Part shown: one piece after another, positions 52,961 through 59,974 of the stretch
Layout: every line of letters begins with the position of its first letter
Numbering within the stretch: the stretch's first letter is position 1
NCBI GenBank assembly: GCA_947576945.1
Contig: CANPTH010000012.1
Span: forward strand, 1 to 64,000
Direction of reading: 5' to 3'
Source of the DNA: an uncultured Lachnospiraceae bacterium
Lineage (GTDB): Bacteria > Bacillota > Clostridia > Lachnospirales > Lachnospiraceae
Length of the DNA: 64,000 nt
Notes under the pieces: model-generated
Database searches by the model: none
What the model saw: the letters and a program-made list of their open reading frames with translations, nothing else
What the model was told of the DNA's origin: nothing
Made by a program: the position numbers and the translations under genes

Positions 52961-53353
52961 TTAGGAATCATGTTTGGGATGTGCCGGCGTACTCTGCTCT
53001 TTCTTCCGGGGCTTATGCCGGATCATGCGCTGCGTTATCTGTCCGGTCACAGCCATGACGATCACGGTGGTAATGACAGTGACTGCGATCACAGGCAGAC
53101 AGACGGGTTTCAGGACCGGCCAGGCGTCCAGCAGGCCTACGGCTGCGGGGATGAACATGACCGGCATGATCTCGATCAGGAAGTCGGCGGCGGCGCCTAC
53201 CTGTTCCGGCTTCAGGATTCCCGTACACAGGGCCGTGAGCATAAGGATCAGCCCGTAGACGCTTGCGGGAACGGGAAGCGGTATCAGGCTGTGCAGGATC
53301 TCTCCGAGAAACGAAATAAGCAGGATGATACAGAACTGGCGTAAATATTTCAT
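52961..53353 (-). CDS. lrgA: LrgA/CidA-family holin-like protein
   Basis: A 130-residue protein with four hydrophobic spans. FLGEILHSLIPLPVPASVYGLILML and FFIPAAVG-like residues (MFIPAAVGLL) are typical of LrgA/CidA. The C-terminus is positively charged and cytoplasmic. AGGGAGAAAACCT gives the ribosome site. It is first in the lrgAB operon. Confidence 0.93.
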   Translation of the reverse strand: MKYLRQFCIILLISFLGEILHSLIPLPVPASVYGLILMLTALCTGILKPEQVGAAADFLIEIMPVMFIPAAVGLLDAWPVLKPVCLPVIAVTVITTVIVMAVTGQITQRMIRHKPRKKEQSTPAHPKHDS

Positions 53354-53551
53354 AGGTTTTCTCCCTGTTGTTATTTAAGATACCTATTCTTACTGACGGG
53401 TCTTTTGCCGATCTTAGCCGTGGCAGTATAGAATCCGCTTTCTGAAGATCGTGTGTCAGTACACATCATAGAGCACAGAATATCAGCCGTCAATAGGAAA
53501 AAGAGTTCTATCATTACGTTTCCCATTCTGAAATGAAATCTGAAAAGAAAT

Positions 53552-53600
53552 AGGATAAAATAAGATTTTATTTGATATTTATATGATTTTATTTTATCCT
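53552..53600. repeat. AT-rich inverted repeat between lrgA and the TlpA-like gene
   Basis: AGGATAAAATAA (53552-53563) and TTATTTTATCCT (53589-53600) are perfect complements around a 25-base AT-rich loop. It sits in the 399-base divergent region 53354-53752 and could be an operator for lrgAB or a weak hairpin; no binding protein is evident. Apart from this and the leader remnant at 53679-53752 I see nothing in the gap. Confidence 0.45.
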
Positions 53601-53678
53601 GTTATTTGTAGATGTCAATTCCAGATAAAATATTCCGGGATTTTTATTCCCGTCCCCGAATTTGCAGGTTGGGGAAAG

Positions 53679-53752
53679 TGAATAAATTCTCGGATGAGCA
53701 ATTCAGTTCAACAAACTGAACAGCGTAAAACACTTCAGAATGGAGGATTATT
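53679..53752 (+). promoter_or_regulatory. Multi-hairpin leader, rearranged copy f (before the TlpA-like gene)
   Basis: GTGAATAAATT and the loop CTCGGATGAGC match hairpin 1 of copy g, but the right arm is replaced. A new stem TTCAGTT-CAACA-AACTGAA (53702-53720) follows, then CAGCGTAAAACACTTCAGAATGGAGG in two blocks, giving the ribosome site of the gene at 53753. Confidence 0.6.
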
Positions 53753-54373
53753 ATGATAAAGAAAAAATATTATGCGGGTCTGCTGGTATGCCTGTTGACG
53801 ATGACAACAGGTCTGTTGGGCGGTTGTGGTAAAGAAGGACAGGAAGAAGAGTTGTGGGAGCAGGAAACGGGAGAGGCGGCTGCTGTTGCGGATTCCGGGG
53901 AGGAGGACGAGGAAGCTGTGGATAAAGACGGACAGTCCACAGGAATTACCTTTGAGGCCAGGGATCTGGAAGGCAATACCGTCACGGAAGCAGTCTTTGC
54001 GGAGTCTGACCTGACTATGGTCAATGTATGGGCCACTTACTGTAATCCCTGCCTGAGTGAAATGCCGGAATTGGGTGAACTTGCAGGGGAATACAGGTCG
54101 GATGAGTTTCAGATCATTGGTATTGTCAGTGACGTGCAGGAAGGAGCAGATCTGGAAATGACAGTGTATGCTGCAACTCTGGTGGAACAGACCGGGGCAG
54201 CGTATCCGCATCTGCTGTTGAATGAGTCTCTGTTCCAGTCGATGTTAAGCGGTGTGAGCGCGGTGCCGACAACATTCTTCGTGAATGAAGAGGGTGAGGT
54301 GCTGGACACGGTTGTGGGTGCCATGGATAAGGATTCCTGGAAGGAGAAGATCGATGGGCTTCTTAAAGAGTGA
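53753..54373 (+). CDS. TlpA/ResA-like thioredoxin-fold lipoprotein
   Basis: A 206-residue exported lipoprotein: signal peptide ending in the lipobox LLGGC (Cys near residue 25), an acidic linker (about 28-62), then a thioredoxin fold with the active-site CNPC in WATYCNPCLSEMP near residues 97-100, and the cis-Pro in AVPTTFFV. Such proteins reduce or exchange disulfides outside the membrane. It precedes a CxxC mini-protein and a membrane polyferredoxin, a set that suggests electron flow to this protein. Confidence 0.92.
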   Translation: MIKKKYYAGLLVCLLTMTTGLLGGCGKEGQEEELWEQETGEAAAVADSGEEDEEAVDKDGQSTGITFEARDLEGNTVTEAVFAESDLTMVNVWATYCNPCLSEMPELGELAGEYRSDEFQIIGIVSDVQEGADLEMTVYAATLVEQTGAAYPHLLLNESLFQSMLSGVSAVPTTFFVNEEGEVLDTVVGAMDKDSWKEKIDGLLKE

Positions 54374-54548
54374 TAGGGAAGACAGGCAGATTCCTGACCA
54401 AAGGAACAGCGGATGCAGGAGATACGGCTGGCTGTCCGGTATGCTGCTGGGGATAGTATTCCTTGGAATCGGAGCGGCACAGGGGCAGTTTGGGGTGATC
54501 TGGCGTAAAGCAGTGATGATCTGTCTGGAATGTATCGGCATCGGATAA
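54354..54548 (+). CDS. CD1871A-type CxxC mini-protein
   Basis: A 64-residue membrane protein. The start at 54354, inside the 3' end of the TlpA-like gene, follows GGAAGGAGAAGATCG. One hydrophobic span (about residues 28-46, SGMLLGIVFLGIGAA) leads to the conserved C-terminal ICLECIGIG, a CxxC pair near the membrane. The call matches my memory of the CD1871A family, usually found between TlpA-like and 4Fe-4S membrane proteins as here. It is likely a redox relay; function is not established. Confidence 0.75.
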   Translation: MGFLKSDREDRQIPDQRNSGCRRYGWLSGMLLGIVFLGIGAAQGQFGVIWRKAVMICLECIGIG

Positions 54549-54670
54549 ATACGCGTTGTATAATACACACGTGATACACGGCCGCAATGCCGTCGTGACA
54601 GAAGCGGCGCGGATATGGATTCCGTAACAGGAAGCGGCAGGCTGAACTGCTGCAGACAAAGCCGAAACGC

Positions 54671-54843
54671 GTCCTCAGCGTAAAACGCTTCGGCATGGAG
54701 GAAAGGTTGAATAAATTCTCTGATGAGCAATTTATTCAACCAAGAATTTGTGCAGAAGCGTCACAAATTCTATTGATCGCAGAGCAGAATCTGAAATTCT
54801 GCTCGCGTCCTCAGCGCAAAACTGCTTCGGCATGGAGGAAAAT
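54671..54843 (+). promoter_or_regulatory. Multi-hairpin leader, tandem copy g (before the 25-residue leader gene)
   Basis: A terminal module (AGCGT-AAA-ACGCT at 54677-54689, then CGGCATGGAGG) runs straight into a full element. Hairpin 1 (54706-54740): GTTGAATAAATT / AATTTATTCAAC around CTCTGATGAGC. Hairpin 2 (54743-54771): AGAATTTGTG / CACAAATTCT. Hairpin 3 (54782-54804): GAGCAGAAT / ATTCTGCTC. The end is CTGCTTCGGCATGGAGG, serving the ATG at 54844. The first module's own GGAGG has no start codon nearby except GTTGAA. Confidence 0.75.
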
Positions 54844-54921
54844 ATGAAAAGATTATCTATGGCACCGTACTATTCAAAGAACATTTGTGCCTGGAAAGAT
54901 ATGAGGTGCAGGTATGAATAA
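54844..54921 (+). CDS. 25-residue leader peptide
   Basis: ATG at 54844, with the leader-borne GGAGG six bases before it, opens a 25-codon frame (MKRLSMAPYYSKNICAWKDM and five more residues) whose TAA overlaps the next gene's ATG at 54914. The arrangement is that of translational coupling. It has two Cys but no known family. Confidence 0.5.
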   Translation: MKRLSMAPYYSKNICAWKDMRCRYE

Positions 54922-55774
54922 GATTCGACTGGCCGTACAGCTTGTTTTTACGATCGTGACCAACGGGTATCTGTACGGCTTTATGAATGGAAAAATATAT
55001 CAGGGCAATCTGAAATATGTGTGTGTTCCGGGGCTGAACTGCTATTCCTGTCCCGGGGCGGTGATGTCCTGCCCGATCGGTGCATTGCAGGCGTTATTAA
55101 ATCAGCAGGGATTTACCGTGCCTTTCGGTGTGCTGGGATTCTTCTTTGTGTTCGGAAGCCTGCTCGGCCGGGTGGTCTGCGGCTGGCTGTGCCCTTTCGG
55201 ATTGGTGCAGGATCTGCTGCATAAGATACCGGTTTTCCGGAAACGGAAAAGGCTGCCTTTACACAGGATCCTGAAATATGGGAAGTATGTTACGCTTGTG
55301 CTTCTGGTCGGTGTCGGATCCATGTTTCTTTTCGGTGGATTTGCGAAGATTCCGGCATTCTGTAAGTATCTGTGTCCTTCCGGGACGCTGCTTGGCGCCT
55401 TGCCGCTGCTTGGCAGGAACGAACTGCTGCGCAGCCAGATCGGCGGATTGTTTTACTGGAAACTGGGTGTACTGCTCTTTCTTCTGATCCTTTCGGTCAA
55501 GGTTTACCGGCCCTTCTGCCAGTATCTTTGCCCGCTGGGAGCGATCTACGGCTGGTTCAACCGGTTCAGCCTGGTGCAGATCCGGTGGGAGAAGGAGAAA
55601 TGTACCGCCTGTGGAGCCTGTGAGCGGGCCTGTCCGGTGGCGCTTGATGTGCAGGAGATTTCCGTTTCACCGGAGTGCATCCGCTGTGGTAAGTGTGTGG
55701 GCGCCTGCCCGGCGAAGTGTCTGCAGTTTTCCGGTTTAAAGGCGGGCAGTGCCGTTTCCGGAAAGAAGACTTGA
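54914..55774 (+). CDS. Membrane polyferredoxin (NapH/RnfB-like 4Fe-4S protein)
   Basis: A 286-residue protein with about five membrane spans. Cys-rich loops between them include CYSCPGAVMSCP, CGWLCPFG, CKYLCPSG and CQYLCPLG. The C-terminal soluble part has two 4Fe-4S motifs, CTACGACERACP and CIRCGKCVGACP. Proteins of this type pass electrons across or along the membrane. Its position after the TlpA-like lipoprotein and CxxC mini-protein suggests it feeds reducing power to the outside. It overlaps the leader peptide by eight bases. Confidence 0.9.
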   Translation: MNKIRLAVQLVFTIVTNGYLYGFMNGKIYQGNLKYVCVPGLNCYSCPGAVMSCPIGALQALLNQQGFTVPFGVLGFFFVFGSLLGRVVCGWLCPFGLVQDLLHKIPVFRKRKRLPLHRILKYGKYVTLVLLVGVGSMFLFGGFAKIPAFCKYLCPSGTLLGALPLLGRNELLRSQIGGLFYWKLGVLLFLLILSVKVYRPFCQYLCPLGAIYGWFNRFSLVQIRWEKEKCTACGACERACPVALDVQEISVSPECIRCGKCVGACPAKCLQFSGLKAGSAVSGKKT

Positions 55775-55917
55775 GGTGCAAAACGGCATCGCCGGAGACT
55801 GGCTGGAGGATGGATTCATTCGGTCTGATACGATCATGGAACGCGATCGGATAAAGGAACGGCAGGAGTTGCCTGCTGTGGAGTGTTGGCTTCAATAGGG
55901 GGGAGGGTATTCTTGAT

Positions 55918-57753
55918 ATGAATCATAATGAGACAGGGCAGCAGCCCTATACAAAGGTCTCTTTGGTATTTAAGTTTCTGCACGGGAGCAAGCGGTATTT
56001 TCTGATCAGTATTGCTGCCGCGTTGTGTGTAACGGGGGTGGACATGCTGTCGCCGCAGCTGATCCGGACTACCGTGGATGGTATTCTGGGCGAGAACGCA
56101 CTGCAGCTACCGGGATTTCTGGTGGATCTGGTGGAACGGATCGGCGGTGTGGGTTATCTGCGGGAGCGTCTTTGGCTGATCGGGGGACTGCTCGTTCTTC
56201 TGGCGCTTCTCTCGGTCACTTTCCGCTATCTTTTCATACTCTTTAATTCCAGGGGGGCGGAGAGTCTGGCGGAGACAATGCGGAACTGCCTGTTTTCCCA
56301 TATCCAGAGGCTTCCTTTTGCCTGGCATATGCAGAACCAGACAGGGGATATCATTCAGCGCTGCACTTCGGATGTGGATATGGTGAAGAATTTCATATCG
56401 GAACAGTTGACGTCTGTTTTTCGGATCGTTATCCTGATCATCCTGTCTTTGCTTTTCATGTTTTCCATGAATGCGAAACTGACACTGGTGGCGCTGGCTT
56501 CCATTCCCATCATTATTGCGTATTCTACTTATTTTCATTCCAAAATAAGCAGCCAGTTCATGAAATGTGATGAGAATGAGGGTATCCTGTCTACCATTGC
56601 GCAGGAAAATCTGACCGGTGTGCGGGTGGTGCGCGCATTCGGCCGGGAGAAATACGAGAAGGATCGTTTCGAGAAGCAGAATAATATCTACACAAACCTG
56701 TGGATCAGGCTGTGCCGGTTACTGGCCTTGTTCTGGGGAGCCGGGGATCTGATCTCCGGTCTGCAGGTCATGCTGATCGTTATCTTTGGTTCTATCTTCT
56801 GTGTCAGAGGAAGTATGACTGCCGGAGAATTCATTGCCTTTATCTCTTATAATGCCATGCTGACCTGGCCGGTCCGCTCCCTGGGGCGTATGATCGCCGA
56901 GATGAGCAAAGCCGGTGTTTCCATCGAACGTATCCGCTATATCATGAATTCTCCCGTGGAGCAGGACAAGCCGGATGCCGTAACGCCGGATATGAACGGC
57001 GATATTGCATTTGAGAATGTTACCTTTGCCTATGCGGATACGCCGATTCTATCCGATATCAGTTTTCGGATTCCGCAGGGGACCACGTTTGGCATCCTGG
57101 GCGGCACCGGGTCCGGCAAATCTACGCTGATGCATCTGTTAAACCGCCTTTATGATCTGCCGCCGGAAAACGGACGGATCACCATTGGCGGTGTGGATAT
57201 TACGGACATGAAGGGAAGCTGGGTGCGTTCCCATATCGGCATGGTGCTGCAGGAACCCTTCCTGTTCTCCCGCACGATCGCGGAGAATATCGGCATTACG
57301 CGCCGGAATATGGAGTTGTCCGATATCCGCTGGGCGGCATCCATCGCCTGTGTGGACGATGCCATCACGGAATTTACGAACGGTTACGATACCGTTGTGG
57401 GTGAGCGGGGCGTCACGCTGTCCGGCGGGCAGAAACAGCGTACGGCCATGGCGCGCATGTTGACCCAGCGGACGCCGATCATGATCTTCGACGATTCTCT
57501 GTCGGCGGTTGACGCCGAGACGGATGCAAGGATCCGTCAGGCGCTGAAGAAGAATTTGCGGGGATCCACTGTGATCCTGATTTCCCACCGGGTCACCACG
57601 TTGATGCAGGCGGAATGTATCCTGGTGCTGGATAAGGGGCGGATCGCCGAAATGGGTTCCCACGAGGAATTGATGGAGAAGGGCGGCATCTACCGCCGGA
57701 TTTACGATATGCAGATGACTTTACCGGAGGAGGTGGCAGCACATGGCGTATAA
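55918..57753 (+). CDS. ABC exporter half, degenerate-Walker B subunit
   Basis: A 611-residue fusion of six membrane spans (about residues 20-340) and an ATPase domain. Walker A GGTGSGKST near 395 and signature LSGGQKQR are canonical, but Walker B ends in Asp (IMIFDDSLSA, near 523) where the catalytic Glu belongs. In heterodimeric exporters such as TM287/288 or BmrCD one subunit has just this change. The gene overlaps its partner by 11 bases. Ribosome site GGGGGGAGGG. Substrate unknown; drug, lipid or peptide export is typical. Confidence 0.95.
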   Translation: MNHNETGQQPYTKVSLVFKFLHGSKRYFLISIAAALCVTGVDMLSPQLIRTTVDGILGENALQLPGFLVDLVERIGGVGYLRERLWLIGGLLVLLALLSVTFRYLFILFNSRGAESLAETMRNCLFSHIQRLPFAWHMQNQTGDIIQRCTSDVDMVKNFISEQLTSVFRIVILIILSLLFMFSMNAKLTLVALASIPIIIAYSTYFHSKISSQFMKCDENEGILSTIAQENLTGVRVVRAFGREKYEKDRFEKQNNIYTNLWIRLCRLLALFWGAGDLISGLQVMLIVIFGSIFCVRGSMTAGEFIAFISYNAMLTWPVRSLGRMIAEMSKAGVSIERIRYIMNSPVEQDKPDAVTPDMNGDIAFENVTFAYADTPILSDISFRIPQGTTFGILGGTGSGKSTLMHLLNRLYDLPPENGRITIGGVDITDMKGSWVRSHIGMVLQEPFLFSRTIAENIGITRRNMELSDIRWAASIACVDDAITEFTNGYDTVVGERGVTLSGGQKQRTAMARMLTQRTPIMIFDDSLSAVDAETDARIRQALKKNLRGSTVILISHRVTTLMQAECILVLDKGRIAEMGSHEELMEKGGIYRRIYDMQMTLPEEVAAHGV

Positions 57754-59584
57754 GAAAGACGAGCAAAAGGAATATGTATCGCTTCCCTGGTTTGGGATCA
57801 ACAAGTTGCTGCCGTATTTAAAGCCCTATCGCCGTATCATCATCTGTATGATATTCCTGGGACTGACAGGCGGGCTGGTGGATATCGTACTGCCACTTTT
57901 CCAGCGGTATGCCCTGAATCAGTTTATTGCCGCAGGGACGCTTACTACATTGGGAAGTTTTATCGCAGTTTACATCATGGTGCTGGCTTTTCAGGTGGTG
58001 GCCAACACGAGTTCGGCGTATCAGGCGTGTCAGATTGAAATGTATGTAGGCAGAGATATGAAGCGGGCCAGTTTCGATCATCTGCAGACGCTGGCCTTTT
58101 CCTACTATAATCAGAACAGCGTGGGCTATATTCACGCCCGGGTCATGAGCGACACCAATCGTATCGGCAGCCTTGTTTCCTGGGGTCTGATGGACGGCAT
58201 CTGGAATATGTCCTACATTCTGGGGGCCGTGGTGGTCATGCTGACCATCAACTTTAAGCTGGCGCTGTGGGTACTGGCCATTGTGCCGCTTACCGCGCTG
58301 GCGGCAGCCTTTTTCCAGAAGAAGCTGGTGCTCTTAAACCGCCGTATCCGGGAGATCAATTCCCAGATCACCGGCAACTTCAACGAAGGCATCACCGGAG
58401 CCAAGACAACCAAGACACTGGTGATCGAGGAGAAAATGGAGCAGGATTTTGACGAAACCACTGCCGAGATGAAACGTACTTCCGTACATGCGATGCACTA
58501 TCGGGCTTTGTTTTCTTCGATGATCTCGTTCTCTTCGTCGATGGCGCTGGCTGTGGTGTTGTGGCGGGGCGGGATCATTACCCTGCAGGGGGTGATCGAG
58601 ATCGGCACTCTGTCGGTCTTCATGTCTTATGCACTGGGCCTGATGGAGCCGGTGCAATGGATTGTGCGCGCTGTTTCCGATCTGATCACCGTGCAGGTGA
58701 ATGTGGAGCGTTTTACCAGACTGATGGAGACGGAGTCTGACGTCAGGGATACGCCGGAAGTGGTTGCCAGATACGGAGATTCCTTTGAGCCTTTGCGGGA
58801 GAACTGGGAACCGCTGCATGGGGATATCACCTTTGAGGATGTATCGTTCAAGTACCCGGACGGCGATGAGTATGTGCTGGAGCACTTTGACCTTCATGTG
58901 CCGCAGGGCACCAATGTGGCGATCGTGGGGGAGACCGGAGCCGGCAAATCCACGCTGGTCAATCTGGTCTGCCGTTTCTTTGAACCGACGTCGGGACGGA
59001 TTCTGATTGACGGTAAGGATGCCAGAGAGCGTTCGCAGCTGTGGCTGCACAGCAACATCGGCTATGTATTGCAGACGCCCCATCTGTTTTCCGGCACGGT
59101 GCTGGAAAATCTGCGCTACGGGAATCCGGATGCCACTATGGAACAGATCGAGGCGGCGGTAAAGAGCGTATCCGCCGATGCCGTGATTGCCCGTATGGAT
59201 AAGGGCTATGACAGTGATGTGGGGGAGGGCGGAGACCTGCTTTCCACCGGAGAGAAGCAGCTGCTCTCCTTTGCCAGGGCGATTTTGGCCGATCCGCGCA
59301 TTTTCGTGCTGGATGAGGCGACCTCTTCGATCGATACCGTGACCGAGAAGCTGATTCAGGACGCTATCGAGCATCTGATGAAAGGGCGCACCTCTTTTGT
59401 GATTGCGCATCGACTTTCCACCATTCGTCAGGCGGATGTGATCCTGGTGGTGCATGACGGTAAGATCGTTGAGCAGGGAACCCATCCGGAACTGATCGCA
59501 AAGAAGGGCGCTTACTATAACCTGTATACCAGGCAGTTCCAGGAGGAAGCCGTGGAGGATGCTTTCGAGGGGAAGGAGATGTGA
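57743..59584 (+). CDS. ABC exporter half, canonical-Walker B subunit
   Basis: A 613-residue partner of the preceding subunit: six spans, Walker A GETGAGKST near 396, Walker B IFVLDEATSS with the catalytic Glu and the His of VIAHRLS. Its signature reads LSTGEKQL, not LSGGQ. The poor signature here and the poor Walker B of the partner fall in the same composite site, so the dimer would have one active and one degenerate ATP site, as known for this class. Confidence 0.95.
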   Translation: MAYKKDEQKEYVSLPWFGINKLLPYLKPYRRIIICMIFLGLTGGLVDIVLPLFQRYALNQFIAAGTLTTLGSFIAVYIMVLAFQVVANTSSAYQACQIEMYVGRDMKRASFDHLQTLAFSYYNQNSVGYIHARVMSDTNRIGSLVSWGLMDGIWNMSYILGAVVVMLTINFKLALWVLAIVPLTALAAAFFQKKLVLLNRRIREINSQITGNFNEGITGAKTTKTLVIEEKMEQDFDETTAEMKRTSVHAMHYRALFSSMISFSSSMALAVVLWRGGIITLQGVIEIGTLSVFMSYALGLMEPVQWIVRAVSDLITVQVNVERFTRLMETESDVRDTPEVVARYGDSFEPLRENWEPLHGDITFEDVSFKYPDGDEYVLEHFDLHVPQGTNVAIVGETGAGKSTLVNLVCRFFEPTSGRILIDGKDARERSQLWLHSNIGYVLQTPHLFSGTVLENLRYGNPDATMEQIEAAVKSVSADAVIARMDKGYDSDVGEGGDLLSTGEKQLLSFARAILADPRIFVLDEATSSIDTVTEKLIQDAIEHLMKGRTSFVIAHRLSTIRQADVILVVHDGKIVEQGTHPELIAKKGAYYNLYTRQFQEEAVEDAFEGKEM

Positions 59585-59651
59585 ACCGATACCACGAAAT
59601 GACATAAATCTCAATCTCCTGCGCAAGACAACTGCGTGAGCAATTTGTACA

Positions 59652-59809
59652 GTATGCCCGTAACAGTTCAGCCTTCGGCTTCCCTGTTACGGAATCTGCC
59701 CATTCCAAGTCGCCTTCGGCGAGGGGCAGATTCTTTTGGCCCAATTTACATATTCTCACGGTCTTTTGCAGTAAATGCAAAGACCTGGTCTGAACTGTTA
59801 CGTATGCCC
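59652..59809. mobile_element. IS66-type miniature element with 8-bp target duplication
   Basis: The element proper is 59660-59801, with perfect 12-bp ends GTAACAGTTCAG / CTGAACTGTTAC. It is flanked by GTATGCCC on both sides (59652-59659 and 59802-59809). Inside are stacked hairpins: CGTAACAG..CTGTTACG with AGCC-TTC-GGCT, AATCTGCCC..GGGCAGATT, and GGTCTTTTGCA..TGCAAAGACC. Ends starting GTAA and 8-bp duplications are the known marks of the IS66 family. There is no coding capacity. It fills much of the 390-base gap before the GH3 gene. Confidence 0.78.
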
Positions 59810-59851
59810 GTCTAAAATCGGAAAATATGCTTGCATGGCTGCATATTGTCA

Positions 59852-59919
59852 GATAAAATAGTATCATATAGTGTTTGTGTGTTTGAAAATGACATGGACG
59901 CTATATGATATTTTTTATC
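59852..59919. promoter_or_regulatory. Inverted repeat in the GH3 upstream region
   Basis: GATAAAATAGTATCATATAG (59852-59871) and CTATATGATATTTTTTATC (59901-59919) are imperfect complements with a perfect inner 9 bp. A weak promoter-like pair (TTGAAA, 15 bases, TATGAT) overlaps the right arm. It may be an operator for the glucosidase gene. Confidence 0.4.
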
Positions 59920-59974
59920 CTATGGAAAACAGGCAGTATTTGTTTTTATTACATCAAAAGGAGGGTTATCATCA

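Noticed and set aside
52934-53344. Plus-strand frames overlapping lrgAB
   Set aside because: The minus-strand frames match LrgA and LrgB throughout; the plus-strand peptides have no family features.
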